Assembly: GCF_009831415.1 (NCBI RefSeq) | Contig: NZ_CP043727.1 | Coordinates: 372,001 to 436,000, forward strand | Reading direction: 5' to 3' | DNA: 64,000 nt | Source: Yersinia canariae | Lineage (GTDB): Bacteria; Pseudomonadota; Gammaproteobacteria; Enterobacterales; Enterobacteriaceae | Part shown: in pieces, positions 51,078-60,516 of the stretch | Layout: each line of letters starts with the position of its first letter | Numbering within the stretch: position 1 is the first letter of the stretch | The notes under the pieces: model-generated | Database searches by the model: none | What the model saw: only the letters and a program-made list of their open reading frames with translations | Told to the model about the DNA's origin: nothing | Translations under genes and position numbers: made by a program

Positions 51078-53276
51078 ATGAAGATATCCCGGGCAGATCA
51101 CTCAGCCGCAGATGTCTCAAGGAACGAAGCGGCTATGAACTACGAAAAAATCAAGAACATCTTGGCGAAACTCGGTGAAGAGAACGCAACGACGGTCGAT
51201 GTGCTGCTCGCCATCAACACCATCGTCAACAGAAGCAATTCCGAGTGGGAGGGCCGCGATTTGGTGATCCGAGCACTCGACAAATTTAAGCTTTTTGACT
51301 CTGTCGAACAGTCGCTCCTGCTAAACATGGTACGAGCTGTCGGACTATTCCCCTATATCACTCCTCACCTCAGCAGCATGGCGATTTCTGACCGCTTAGC
51401 TTACGAAGCTCACAGGGTCGAGGGAGTAGAACAAGGCATGGTGTTTCATCATCTGCAGGCCCATGTTTTCAGCTTGATCATGCAAGGCCGAAACGTAGTA
51501 CTCAGTGCTTCTACAAGCGTCGGAAAAAGTCTAGTCATTGACGCTGTACTGGCACAGCGACGGTTCAAAAAGGTGGTGGTGATCGTTCCGACCATTGCGC
51601 TGATCGACGAAACCCGCCGTCGCCTGGTCAAACGTTTTAAGGACTTCAACCTGATCACGCATCCGAGCCAAGAATCCGTGATCGAGACAACCAACGTCTA
51701 CCTGCTCACCCAAGAGCGTGTCATCCAGCGTCCTGATCTTGCTGATGTGGAGTTCTTTGTCTTGGACGAGTTCTACAAAATCGACTTGGGGAACTCCACA
51801 GACGAAAGCACACGCGCTGTTGACCTGAGCTTGGCCTTTCACAAGCTCGCAAAGACAGGTGCTCAGTTCTACATGCTCGGGCCTCACATTCAGAAGATCT
51901 CTGGTTTGGATGACTATGAGTACCACTTCATCCCATCCGACTACAGCACGGTCGCGGTCGACATCCAGAATTTCAATCTGGAGATGCGATCCGAAGAGCG
52001 AAAGGAAAAATTGCTAGAGTTGGTCACAACTCTAGACTCGCCTACCTTAATCTACTGTCAGGCCCCCCCTAGTGCGAACAGGGTCGCCGAGTATTTGATT
52101 CAGGAAGCTGGGCTGACGCCAGTACCAGAGACGCAGGAAATAGCCGAGTGGATCTCTAAACACTACCACCCTGAATGGAACGTTGCCAAGGCAATATCTC
52201 TGGGTATCGGGATTCACCATGGAGGAGTGCCACGTGCATTGCAGCAGTACATCGTCAAGTTGTTCAACGATGGCATCATCAAGAGAATTATCTGTACATC
52301 TACGATGATCGAAGGCGTCAACACATCGGCAGAGAACGTGATCATTTATGACCGGCGCCTGAAGAATTCAACATTCGACTACTTCACCTACAAGAATATT
52401 TCCGGTCGCGCAGGCCGTATGAATAAGTACTTCATTGGAAAAGTCTTCATGCTCGAAGCGCCTCCCCTTGAGCAGGGCCTCACAGTCGAATACCCCATCG
52501 GTCATCAGGATGAAAACTCCCCGATGGGACTCCTCATGCAACTGGAGAACGAATACCTTACTGATATTTCACGTGGTCGGCTCCAAGATGCATACGCCAA
52601 CCCGGTACTGTCGCCGACAACCCTGATAGAGAACCGGCACGTCCCGATTGAGCGGCAAGTCGAGGTAGCAGAAACGATCATTCGTGACCTACTGCCCAGC
52701 AGCAAACTTCTGGACTGGAAAGGTATTCCTGAGCCGAACCAGCTCAATTACCTATGTGAACTGGTTTACAGTCTGGAGGGCGGTAACCTGATGGACTATG
52801 GGATATCGTCCAGCTTGCAATTGGTGTGGCACATCAATGAGCTCCGAACTCAGAAAAACCTGCCAGCTTACCTAAGAGACGCGGTGGAGAATCGACGGCA
52901 GGAACATACGCCCAGCGAAGCGATCAACCTACGCCTGAAATTCATCAGAAATATGGTGTGTTTCCGATTGCCTCGGGACATCATGGCCGTGAATAACATT
53001 CAGGCCGACGTGCTGGCGAAAAAAGGGATCGAGCCGGGAGATTTCAGCTTCTTTGCTGAGCAGCTTGAAAATATGTTCCTCGACCCGCTGCTCACCGCGT
53101 TGGATGAATACGGAATTCCCACTCAGATCTCGGCCCAGCTCAAGAACCTCATCTTGCCATCGGAACATCTGAACGACCTGCTGGAGAAACTTCGGACCTT
53201 GGCTCCCAGAATAGAGCACCTTCAACTGACTGGCTTTGAGAAAAGCTTAATGTGTTGGGCTGTGTCCGAAATGTAG
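51078..53276 (+). CDS. abpB: AbpB-like DEAD/DEAH-box helicase
   Basis: A 732-residue superfamily 2 helicase. Motif I is ASTSVGKS at about residue 144-151, motif II FVLDEFYK at about 224 (DEFY in place of DEAD/DEAH), and motif III-like FYMLGPHIQ. ICTSTMIEGVNTSAENVIIY is motif V and SGRAGRM is motif VI. It follows the DUF4297 gene by 43 bases on the same strand, and the sizes and order fit AbpAB. The start could also be ATG 51135 (713 residues). The helicase probably senses or remodels nucleic acid for the nuclease partner. Confidence 0.8.
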   Translation: MKISRADHSAADVSRNEAAMNYEKIKNILAKLGEENATTVDVLLAINTIVNRSNSEWEGRDLVIRALDKFKLFDSVEQSLLLNMVRAVGLFPYITPHLSSMAISDRLAYEAHRVEGVEQGMVFHHLQAHVFSLIMQGRNVVLSASTSVGKSLVIDAVLAQRRFKKVVVIVPTIALIDETRRRLVKRFKDFNLITHPSQESVIETTNVYLLTQERVIQRPDLADVEFFVLDEFYKIDLGNSTDESTRAVDLSLAFHKLAKTGAQFYMLGPHIQKISGLDDYEYHFIPSDYSTVAVDIQNFNLEMRSEERKEKLLELVTTLDSPTLIYCQAPPSANRVAEYLIQEAGLTPVPETQEIAEWISKHYHPEWNVAKAISLGIGIHHGGVPRALQQYIVKLFNDGIIKRIICTSTMIEGVNTSAENVIIYDRRLKNSTFDYFTYKNISGRAGRMNKYFIGKVFMLEAPPLEQGLTVEYPIGHQDENSPMGLLMQLENEYLTDISRGRLQDAYANPVLSPTTLIENRHVPIERQVEVAETIIRDLLPSSKLLDWKGIPEPNQLNYLCELVYSLEGGNLMDYGISSSLQLVWHINELRTQKNLPAYLRDAVENRRQEHTPSEAINLRLKFIRNMVCFRLPRDIMAVNNIQADVLAKKGIEPGDFSFFAEQLENMFLDPLLTALDEYGIPTQISAQLKNLILPSEHLNDLLEKLRTLAPRIEHLQLTGFEKSLMCWAVSEM

Positions 53277-53330
53277 CTTTCTTGGCTGTGTGCAGCACCC
53301 TAAATAGCTATATAGACGGTACGTCAGTGT

Positions 53331-53466
53331 AGTGGCTCACAAAATCAGGACACCTTCGTAGCCTTTTTCCACTGCTCTTCGTATTCACAGGGCGGTAACC
53401 CACCATTGTGCCGATGGGGGCGAATAACCTTGTATCCATTCACTGATATCTCGTACCGCATGATGG
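53331..53466 (-). mobile_element. IS3-family transposase 3' remnant
   Basis: On the minus strand the last 36 or so codons of an IS3-type OrfB are readable: GYKVIRPHRHNGGLPPCEYE and EEQWKKATKVS, then TGA near 53351. An inverted-repeat-like end (TGTAGTGGCTCACAAAATCA) begins at 53331. The rest of the element is gone. It marks the right edge of the AbpAB-like cargo and may have helped bring it in. Confidence 0.6.
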
Positions 53467-53692
53467 ATATCCACATAACCCCCTACAGGGAGCCATTCAC
53501 TTTTCAAGCTTCGTAACCAGCAAGTGCATACCCTGAATCACTTTAAAGTGTAACTCTCAGGGTTCGAATGACTATATTTGGCACTTAGCCGACGATCAGA
53601 TTTAGTAGCACCTACTACCAGCATCACTATCTTGATAAATCATCAATAGCGCTCACGGTGGTTACTCCCCTAATTTCCCCCAACGCATTTAG
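53467..53692. other. Gap before the third secretion run
   Basis: No gene is seen. It contains the transition from the IS3 remnant to the native promoter region of the TIGR03757 run. Confidence 0.4.
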
Positions 53693-53704
53693 AGTTGTTT
53701 GCTG
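53693..53704 (+). promoter_or_regulatory. Candidate shared promoter motif before the TIGR03757 run
   Basis: AGTTGTTTGCTG, identical to 40566-40577, ends 55 bases before the start of the third secretion run. CCCCC lies about 18 bases upstream, as it does before the other identical copy. Confidence 0.45.
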
Positions 53705-53759
53705 TTTTTGTCATCAATGCACGTCACCCTGCGGTTTTGTCCCACAGGAGTGAGATGTG

Positions 53760-54167
53760 ATGAAGAAACGTAACGTTGTGTTCCTGCTGGCTATCGGGTG
53801 CGCTCCCGTATCGGCACAGGCGGCAACCGTGGTGTATACCGACAGTCAGCATCCCCCGACTGGATTACGTGCCGGGCATCAGGTGGTTTACCTGGATGCA
53901 CCGGAGGTCGTCCAGCGTGAAGTGTTTGGTGCCCTGTCTGCTGACCCTCGCAAGGCAGAGCAGCAGGCCAAAGCGGTGCTGCAGTCCCCTGACTGGCAAC
54001 AGAAAGAGCAACAGATAGTGCAGGCTTACCAGGGGGTTATCCAGGCCTACGATATCGGGTTGAAGAAATACCCTGCCGTGGTATTTGACGACCGGTATGT
54101 GGTGTACGGCACGGCTGACGTTGCCCTGGCCGAAGCAAAGTTGGCTGAGCATAAGGGGGCACAATGA
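53760..54167 (+). CDS. TIGR03757-family integrating-element protein
   Basis: A 135-residue exported protein. A signal peptide (RNVVFLLAIGCAPVSAQAAT) precedes VVYTDSQHPPTGLRAGHQVV, LDAPEVVQREVFGALSADPR and KYPAVVFDDRYVVYGTADVA. The last is the thioredoxin-like TraW/TrbC-type end typical of TIGR03757. ATG 53760 is preceded by CAGGAGTGAG; the GTG three bases earlier is not needed. It overlaps the next gene by 4 bases. Confidence 0.88.
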   Translation: MKKRNVVFLLAIGCAPVSAQAATVVYTDSQHPPTGLRAGHQVVYLDAPEVVQREVFGALSADPRKAEQQAKAVLQSPDWQQKEQQIVQAYQGVIQAYDIGLKKYPAVVFDDRYVVYGTADVALAEAKLAEHKGAQ

Positions 54168-55111
54168 ACCTTATCCCCTTGCGCCGTCATAAGTTGGCGA
54201 CGGCGTTGTTGCTGTACTGCGCGGTACAACCGTTCACGGCCAGTGCGATCAACTCGGTACAAATCATTGCCAGTGCGATTTCCCCGACGTGCCTGGAGTA
54301 CCGGATCTCCGGGGTGTGTTACTGGCTGTTCTGTACAGCCTGGGGATGTACGGTACGGACGTCTGTCAAGGTGAAGCACTACATCCCCAATGCCGTGGTG
54401 TCCAGCTATGCCCAGACCGGAGATAACCCATGGTCAGAAGTAGCGATTCTGGGGACGGGCATTCCTGGCGTGGCAGAAGGCGGTGGCAATAATGAGCAGA
54501 AGCGCGGGCTGCGCAAAGACAACTTGCGTTTCAAGAACGCTGATGCGATTGGCCACCCTGCATTAGCGGCCCCTTTATTTAACAATTTCATGGGGTCGAT
54601 GGGCTACACCTGCGCCAGTTCTGCCTCGGCGTTTGTGCCGTACTTCCTCAGTACCCTGGACGCGCTGGTCTGGCGTACCGGCATCCCGGAAACCCTCTAT
54701 CCCGAAGCATTGACACTAGGAATGCGTGAAGTGGGCTCAACAGGGGATATGTGGGGCAATGTGTTCCCGCGTGGTGGGTTTGTCATCCAGGTGGATGACT
54801 ACAAAGCGGCTGCAGTTGTGGCTCAGCGTACTGCCGATATCATCACGCGTACCGGCCAGGTGCATCTCTATAACCCGATGACCGCCAGTCGCAGTGACGG
54901 ATATTGGCCGCCCGACCCGGTGACGGAGAATACCGGCACCAAAAATCACAAATGGCAGCAATTGGCTCCCTCGGTTTCCTCTTCCTGTGCCGTGTTCCCG
55001 GACAGCAGCAACCCCATCGCGACAGATGGCGCTTATGCCTGGGCGCTCTGGCAACCCTATTCCTGCTGCCAACGGCGCGGCCAAACGTTCCTCTACAGCA
55101 CTGATTTTTAA
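54164..55111 (+). CDS. TIGR03756-family protein, TraU-like
   Basis: A 315-residue exported protein rich in cysteine. After the signal (LATALLLYCAVQPFTASA) it has SAISPTCLEYRISGVCYWLF, the TraU-type start, and several further Cys (for example PYSCCQRRGQTFLYS at the end) that probably form disulphides. It is periplasmic and needed in F-like systems for DNA transfer. Coupled to the genes on both sides. Confidence 0.88.
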   Translation: MNLIPLRRHKLATALLLYCAVQPFTASAINSVQIIASAISPTCLEYRISGVCYWLFCTAWGCTVRTSVKVKHYIPNAVVSSYAQTGDNPWSEVAILGTGIPGVAEGGGNNEQKRGLRKDNLRFKNADAIGHPALAAPLFNNFMGSMGYTCASSASAFVPYFLSTLDALVWRTGIPETLYPEALTLGMREVGSTGDMWGNVFPRGGFVIQVDDYKAAAVVAQRTADIITRTGQVHLYNPMTASRSDGYWPPDPVTENTGTKNHKWQQLAPSVSSSCAVFPDSSNPIATDGAYAWALWQPYSCCQRRGQTFLYSTDF

Positions 55112-55129
55112 CTCAAGGGAGTGTACACC

Positions 55130-56551
55130 ATGACATTCAACGCATTTTTAAAGGCAGGGGCGCTGGCGGGTGCCGTTCTGTTGGTTCTGAATCAACCGGC
55201 ATTTGCGGTATTCGACATCACGGGCGAAGAGGCTAACACCGGTTATGGCAAGGGAATGAAAGGGGCTGTAAACGACAACCTGTTTTATTCAATCGGTGGG
55301 GGAACAGTGATATCTCAACCCCCCAGTAGCAACAATATGGAGAAAATGGGGCTCGGTATCAGTTGGAACAATGATCTGATGTGCGGCAACTTCGATTTGA
55401 GTACCACGGTCAAGAACCAGCTCAACGGGGCGACGGACGGCTTCAAAAATATGATGGGGGATGTGATTAACGGTGCAACCGGCGCGGTTGCCAGCCTTCC
55501 GGCGATGATAATCCAGCGGGCGAACCCTGGATTATACGAACTGCTGACCAATGGGGTCCTGCAGGCCAATGTGGCGTTCGACAAGGCTCAGCTCAACTGC
55601 CAGACGATGTCGAAGAAAATGGGAGATTACGTTTCGTCTAACAAGTGGACACAGGCTGCGATAAGTGAAGAGTACCAAAATATAGTTTCCAGCACGTCTG
55701 ATGCGGTACAGGCCAGCAATCAACAACAGAAATCGACAGGAAAAGAAGGTGTTAAGTGGGTAGGTGGTCAGAAAAGGGGAGGGAGCGGGCAGGCAGCGAT
55801 CAAACCGACTCATGACTTGGTGAAAGCAGGTTACAACATCCTGAATAAACAGTCTGCAACCAGTGATGCGGCGGTAAGTTCTTCTGCGTGTAATGGTTCA
55901 TTGTGTCAAAAATACAAGACCAGTACGGAAGCGGCAGAAGCCGTTGTCAAGGTTCTCGGTGATCGTGCTATTCGTACCTGCGCCAAGGGAACGGACTGTG
56001 GGAGCGGTGGGGTGGAAAATGAGCCTGGCACCTCTACACCAGGCGAAGGTTTTTCTCCCATGTTAGATACGTCTACCCAGGAGAATCTGGAGATCCTGGT
56101 CAAACTGGTGAACGGTAACCTGGCTCCTAATGCCACCAACCTTGGCACGCTGAAAACCGGTGATCTGGCCGTAACGCGCGGGGTTATCCAGGCGCTGAAG
56201 GATGACCCGGACAATGGCGCTCTGGTACAGCGTCTGGCCGGTGAACTGGCGATGGCAGACACCATCACGACGGCATTGGCGATGCGCCGTATGTTGGTTG
56301 TCGGGCAATCAGAACCTAACGCGGCAGAACAACCGCTTGCGATGGAGGACTCTGATCGCCGTCTAGAGTTTTTAGACCGGGAGATCCAGGCATTGAAAAA
56401 TGAGATGGAGATACGTAAGTCCATCAGCAACAACTCCATTCTGGTGGCGATCACTCGTCAGGAAGCGCGTGAGGTCGATAACAGCCTGCGTCAGAACAAC
56501 CAGCAAAATGACAGTGCTGTCCAGGGACTCAGCAAGTCCACGGAGGAATAA
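55130..56551 (+). CDS. TIGR03755-family protein, TraH-like
   Basis: A 473-residue exported protein. A signal peptide (LKAGALAGAVLLVLNQPAFA) precedes GISWNNDLMCGNFDLSTTVK. A C-terminal helical region follows (DSDRRLEFLDREIQALKNEM). It is the counterpart of TraH in place and topology. AAGGGA lies 9 bases before ATG 55130; the GTG at 55121 is too close. The middle (about 170-260) is Gln/Ser/Lys-rich and probably flexible. Confidence 0.87.
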   Translation: MTFNAFLKAGALAGAVLLVLNQPAFAVFDITGEEANTGYGKGMKGAVNDNLFYSIGGGTVISQPPSSNNMEKMGLGISWNNDLMCGNFDLSTTVKNQLNGATDGFKNMMGDVINGATGAVASLPAMIIQRANPGLYELLTNGVLQANVAFDKAQLNCQTMSKKMGDYVSSNKWTQAAISEEYQNIVSSTSDAVQASNQQQKSTGKEGVKWVGGQKRGGSGQAAIKPTHDLVKAGYNILNKQSATSDAAVSSSACNGSLCQKYKTSTEAAEAVVKVLGDRAIRTCAKGTDCGSGGVENEPGTSTPGEGFSPMLDTSTQENLEILVKLVNGNLAPNATNLGTLKTGDLAVTRGVIQALKDDPDNGALVQRLAGELAMADTITTALAMRRMLVVGQSEPNAAEQPLAMEDSDRRLEFLDREIQALKNEMEIRKSISNNSILVAITRQEAREVDNSLRQNNQQNDSAVQGLSKSTEE

Positions 56552-56553
56552 TC

Positions 56554-56922
56554 ATGACGACCATAAGAGTCTCGAAGGACGAAAGCCAACCAGAGAAAAA
56601 GATGCCGCGCCGGTGGCGTAAAGTTGCAGGTTTTATTTTCGGTATGGTAGGGATTTTGCTACTGGGGGGATGTGCGACGGCATTGGGATTGTATCTGGCC
56701 GGGCATGAAACCGCACTAACGGTCTGGCTGCAACAGGCGCGAGTTCCGCTGTTTATCTGGCGGTTAACGTTGTACGGCATTGTGGCCGCAATGTGGTTTC
56801 ACCGTGTCCGGGCGACGTTGTTGCGTCAGGCTCCTTCACCGGGTGCGGTCTACCGACTCGAAGTGATGATAGTGTGCCTGGCCTTGCTGATTGAATTCAC
56901 CAGTTACCGTTGGGGGATGTGA
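56554..56922 (+). CDS. Small two-helix membrane protein of the TraH-TraG interval
   Basis: A 122-residue protein. A basic head is followed by a membrane helix (FGMVGILLLGGCATALGLYL), then LFIWRLTLYGIVAAMWFHRV and a C-terminal helix. It ends in a TGATG overlap with the TraG-like gene. The LLGGC string looks like a lipobox but lies about 35 residues in and inside a helix, so lipidation is doubtful. Small membrane proteins occur here in related clusters. Confidence 0.68.
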   Translation: MTTIRVSKDESQPEKKMPRRWRKVAGFIFGMVGILLLGGCATALGLYLAGHETALTVWLQQARVPLFIWRLTLYGIVAAMWFHRVRATLLRQAPSPGAVYRLEVMIVCLALLIEFTSYRWGM

Positions 56923-58433
56923 TGACGACGGACAGTTATCTGGAGTTTTTCCTGGTGTTCCTGGGCTGGCTGATTAATAACGCCCTGTGGACCATCATTA
57001 CCACTACGGGATTGTTCGCGTTGCCATTGGTCCTGAAGGTCGCCGGAGTCTGGCTGAAGGTGCGTACCGAAGGGGATGACGAGGGAAACAAGGGGGTACT
57101 GGCACTCCCTCGCATCGAGCAGGTGTTGTACGTTGCATTCGTGGTGATCCTGTTCTGTGCGATGCCGTTCAAAGAGGTTGATCTGACAGTCATGAAGTTT
57201 GACCAAACCCGTTCCAGGCAATGCGGCACCAACGTGCCCAAGCCGGATGAGTCAGGCTATGGCGGGTTGCTGACTGACTTCAACGGCCAGGTTGCCAAGG
57301 TACCGATGTGGTGGTATCTGGTTCACAACCTGTCAAAAGGGGTGACGCATGCGGCCATTGCGTCCATCCCTTGTGGTATGGAACTGCGCCAGTTGCGCTT
57401 TGAGGTGCAACATACCCAACTTATTGATCCGGTGACCCGACAGGAGGTACAGGAATTCGCCAACCAGTGCTATTCCAAGGCCTATTTCAAACTGAAATCC
57501 ACCAATAGCCAACTTACTGATGCCACCATTAATTCGGTGGGCTGGATAGGCTCAAGCTATTTCCTGAATACGGGCGGATATTATGACTACTACACGTCTA
57601 CCTCACCCCGTTCGCAGTGGCCGTACAGCGACAGTCGGGATAGCGGTTATCCCGATGTGGGACGGGGCGGGTATCCAACGTGCAAAGAGTGGTGGAGTGC
57701 ATCCGGTACAGGGCTGAAAAGTCGGTTGGCGGGAGCCTATAACACGAAAGTTGCCAACAGAATGAAGCTCGTTGACAGTGAGAACTGGGAGGAAAACCTG
57801 TTGCGTTGGCTGGTCAGCCCGCAAAATACCCTGATGTCCGGGGGGCATGAAACCTATATGGCAGGAAGCCAGCGGGGAACCGGGATAGCACTTGATAGCA
57901 GCTTTAAGCAGATGGTCAGTGGCCTGGGCGCATTCTCGGCACAAGCAACACAGTTACCGGCGTTTGACGCCTTACGCCAGGCGTTGCCTATGGTGCATGG
58001 CATCCTGATGATGGCAATGGTCATTTGCATCCCTCTGGTGATGCTGTTCGGTGCCTATGACCCCAAAGTGGTGGTCACGCTGACGTTTGTCATGTTTGCG
58101 ATGACTTTCGTTACGTTCTGGTGGGAACTGGGTAGTTGGCTTGACGATCGGCTCATTGAAATCGTCTACACCGGTGCTCGCGGGTATTACAACTGGTTCA
58201 GTAGCGTTGGGGCTGAAGGCTGGATCATGAATCTGGTTCTAGGGGCGATGTTTGTGGTACTGCCTGCATTTTGGTTTGGGGCTATAAGCTGGAGTGGCGT
58301 ACACATTGGAGGGGCGATATCTCAAGCAGTTACGAATGCTTCAGACGGTAGTCGTGCTGCAGGTGCTCAAGGAGGTAAAATCGCTACAGAAGTAGCTAAA
58401 ACTGTTGCAACCAAAGGTATGGGCAAGAAATAG
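56922..58433 (+). CDS. TraG-like conjugation protein (N-terminal type)
   Basis: A 503-residue inner-membrane protein. An N-terminal helix (LEFFLVFLGWLINNALWTII) is followed by a second at about 65-85 (VLYVAFVVILFCAMPF). A large periplasmic part and a C-terminal cluster of helices (VHGILMMAMVICIPLVMLFG, VVVTLTFVMFAMTFVTFWWE) complete it. This is the layout of the N-terminal half of F TraG, acting in mating-pair stabilisation. ATG 56922 overlaps the previous stop. It ends the third run. Confidence 0.87.
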   Translation: MTTDSYLEFFLVFLGWLINNALWTIITTTGLFALPLVLKVAGVWLKVRTEGDDEGNKGVLALPRIEQVLYVAFVVILFCAMPFKEVDLTVMKFDQTRSRQCGTNVPKPDESGYGGLLTDFNGQVAKVPMWWYLVHNLSKGVTHAAIASIPCGMELRQLRFEVQHTQLIDPVTRQEVQEFANQCYSKAYFKLKSTNSQLTDATINSVGWIGSSYFLNTGGYYDYYTSTSPRSQWPYSDSRDSGYPDVGRGGYPTCKEWWSASGTGLKSRLAGAYNTKVANRMKLVDSENWEENLLRWLVSPQNTLMSGGHETYMAGSQRGTGIALDSSFKQMVSGLGAFSAQATQLPAFDALRQALPMVHGILMMAMVICIPLVMLFGAYDPKVVVTLTFVMFAMTFVTFWWELGSWLDDRLIEIVYTGARGYYNWFSSVGAEGWIMNLVLGAMFVVLPAFWFGAISWSGVHIGGAISQAVTNASDGSRAAGAQGGKIATEVAKTVATKGMGKK

Positions 58434-58467
58434 GGCAAAAGATGGGTGGTAATAGAGGGTAATATTA

Positions 58468-58701
58468 TCACTCATCATCCGTATCTGTTCTCATTCCATT
58501 CACATAGTATCCATAACCACTATGGCCGTTACGTAATTCGCCAATGCCATTTTCTTCTCTTATGTTTTCTGTAGAGTCTCTGCTTTTTCCTGCTGTAAAA
58601 ACAAAAAGAAAGATAGAAAACACCATTTTTACTGCTTCTACTAGCCCCTTTGCGATAACGGTCCAGATCTCATCCTGCTGATTTGATGCCTTGTTGGTCA
58701 T
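58468..58701 (-). CDS. Small membrane protein, opposite strand
   Basis: A 77-residue protein with one strong membrane helix (VEAVKMVFSIFLFVFTAG) and a polar tail that ends in an acidic stretch (RTDTDDE). ATG 58701 has AAGGGC upstream on the minus strand. Its end faces the end of the TraG-like gene. Small single-helix proteins in this position occur in related elements (DUF3742-like), but I cannot assign it with confidence. Confidence 0.5.
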   Translation of the reverse strand: MTNKASNQQDEIWTVIAKGLVEAVKMVFSIFLFVFTAGKSRDSTENIREENGIGELRNGHSGYGYYVNGMRTDTDDE

Positions 58702-58806
58702 AGCCCTTAACCTCCAGAATTTTGTCACCACTACATTACGGCAGATGCGATGTTGGGACAACCTGTTTGCTGCATGAAAGATGACTCACGGTGAGGCATG
58801 CCATGA

Positions 58807-58950
58807 CGCATTTTGAGTCAACACAGGGAATGACGGAGTATGGAAATTATAAATTTCTCAATTTGAGTTAAAAATGGACTCATTTATTGATTTATTCGAA
58901 GGTGTGCGTGTTTTCAGACACTCATGTTTTCTCAATATGAGTCATATCAA
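58807..58950. promoter_or_regulatory. Candidate centromere/operator of the ParM-ParR pair
   Basis: The 200 bases before the actin-like gene carry TTTCTCAATTTGAGT (58854-58868) and TTTCTCAATATGAGT (58928-58942), each with a CTCAA/TTGAG-type dyad. Further TGAGTC/GACTCA half-sites lie at about 58813, 58877 and 58920. Type II partition loci have such repeats upstream of parM, bound by ParR. The motif is seen; the function is inferred. Confidence 0.5.
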
Positions 58951-58970
58951 TACGCAATTAGAGACATTAT

Positions 58971-59930
58971 ATGCTCAACGTATCTTGTGATGATGGATCG
59001 ACCTACGTAAAACTGGCCTGGCTGGAACAGGGCGAGATCAAGACACATCTGTCGGGTAACAGTTTCAAAGATGGCTGGAGCCCTGCCATCCTGGGGATGC
59101 GAAAAGTGTTCAACTACACCGTTGATGGGAAAAAGTATTCGCATGATTTGGGAAGCACTGCGGCAATCGGCACCACGCATGTTAGTTATCAATACAGCAC
59201 CACAAACCTGCTTGCCATTCATCATGCCTTGCTGACATCGGGTTTACCGCCGCAGGAGATCGCACTGACGGTCACCCTGCCGGTGACAGAGTTTTTCGAT
59301 GTGGATAACCAGCCGAATGAGGTGAATATAGAGGCGAAGAAAAATAATGTCTTGCGAAATATTTCGTTGAATAAAGGAGAAGTCTTTAAAATCAAGGAGG
59401 TGAAGGTCATGCCTGAGTCTTTGCCAGCGGCACTGGCTTCTATCATTGCTGATAAGGTTAAGCCACTTGAGCGTAGCCTTATTGTCGATTTAGGGGGAAC
59501 GACGCTGGATTGCGGCATGATACAGGGGGCTTTCGAAAGTATTACCGAGGTCAAAGGGAATGCAGAGATTGGGACATCTCGGATTAACCGGGCAGTGATG
59601 GATGCATTAATGAATGCTTCTACCCCAAGTAGCTATTATGTGACGGGGGAAATTATCAGGAATCATTTGGATGAGGACTATTTACGAACCCTCATCAATG
59701 ACGTTGACCAGATCAGTAATATCCAGGCGGTAATACAAATGGAATCCGCTTCCCTGGCTGATGGTGTGAGAAATGAAATTGAGTCCTTCAGCGGAATGCA
59801 TCGTATATATCTGACCGGGGGAGGGGCGGAAATTATCTATCCATATATTAAGACATATTTTCCTCGCCATAAGGTGAGTAAAGTAGAAGAGCCACAATTC
59901 GCTCTGGTTAAGGCGATGGTCAGGGCTTAA
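58971..59930 (+). CDS. parM: Actin-like plasmid segregation protein (ParM/StbA)
   Basis: A 319-residue actin-fold ATPase. The N-terminal CDDGSTYVKLAW (phosphate 1 loop), LTVTLPVTEFFD, DLGGTTLDCGM at about residue 171 (phosphate 2 loop) and YLTGGGAEIIYPYIK (adenosine motif) are in the order of StbA/ParM. Such proteins form filaments that push replicated DNA apart. Its partner follows 2 bases later and repeats lie upstream. It is a plasmid-type system in an element that already has ParA/ParB. Confidence 0.9.
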   Translation: MLNVSCDDGSTYVKLAWLEQGEIKTHLSGNSFKDGWSPAILGMRKVFNYTVDGKKYSHDLGSTAAIGTTHVSYQYSTTNLLAIHHALLTSGLPPQEIALTVTLPVTEFFDVDNQPNEVNIEAKKNNVLRNISLNKGEVFKIKEVKVMPESLPAALASIIADKVKPLERSLIVDLGGTTLDCGMIQGAFESITEVKGNAEIGTSRINRAVMDALMNASTPSSYYVTGEIIRNHLDEDYLRTLINDVDQISNIQAVIQMESASLADGVRNEIESFSGMHRIYLTGGGAEIIYPYIKTYFPRHKVSKVEEPQFALVKAMVRA

Positions 59931-59932
59931 CT

Positions 59933-60307
59933 ATGAATAATAAACGAAAGAAGATCGTTGCGTATTTACACCCGTCAATATATCTGCAAGATCAATTGGC
60001 GCAACACTATGTTGAAAGTTTGCCGACACAAGTTCGGGGTGATTTTTACCGGCAAGCCATTATTTTCGGCGCTGCGTTATCCTCTGTTGACCCTCGTTTG
60101 GTTAACTTGATTAGTGGTTTTTTTAATGGGGAGCTAACAGCCGAGAATGTGATTAAACTGATAGAGCAGGTGACGGGTTACCAATCAAAATCAACCGATG
60201 TTGATGTTATTCTGCCAGTGTCTTCAGGCATTGAGGGCTATATTAAACCGGCAGCTAAACTGGCGGAGAAAAAAGCGATTGGGAACCTGTCAATGTTGAA
60301 AAAATAA
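59933..60307 (+). CDS. ParR/StbB-like partition adaptor
   Basis: A 124-residue protein directly after ParM. The N-terminus NNKRKKIVAYLHPSIYLQDQ looks like a ribbon-helix-helix start, and QVRGDFYRQAIIFGAALSSV continues it, as in StbB/ParR proteins. The C-terminus is basic. It probably binds the upstream repeats and couples DNA to ParM filaments. Assignment rests on position, size and composition. Confidence 0.72.
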   Translation: MNNKRKKIVAYLHPSIYLQDQLAQHYVESLPTQVRGDFYRQAIIFGAALSSVDPRLVNLISGFFNGELTAENVIKLIEQVTGYQSKSTDVDVILPVSSGIEGYIKPAAKLAEKKAIGNLSMLKK

Positions 60308-60516
60308 ATTGAGTTATGCACATATCCACGGTCAGAAAAGCCAGTGAAGCCGGGGGCCACCTAGCACCCCGGCAAACGGGAGCGGTCTGTGAGCGGGACA
60401 AGCGAACAGACTCTGGCGGTGGGTATGTGCAAAACTCCGTCACTTCTGCTGCATATATCCCCGCCCTGTTTCTGTTGAAGATTTCTGGACTCTCCTCTAT
60501 GATTCCCCTGTTCTAT

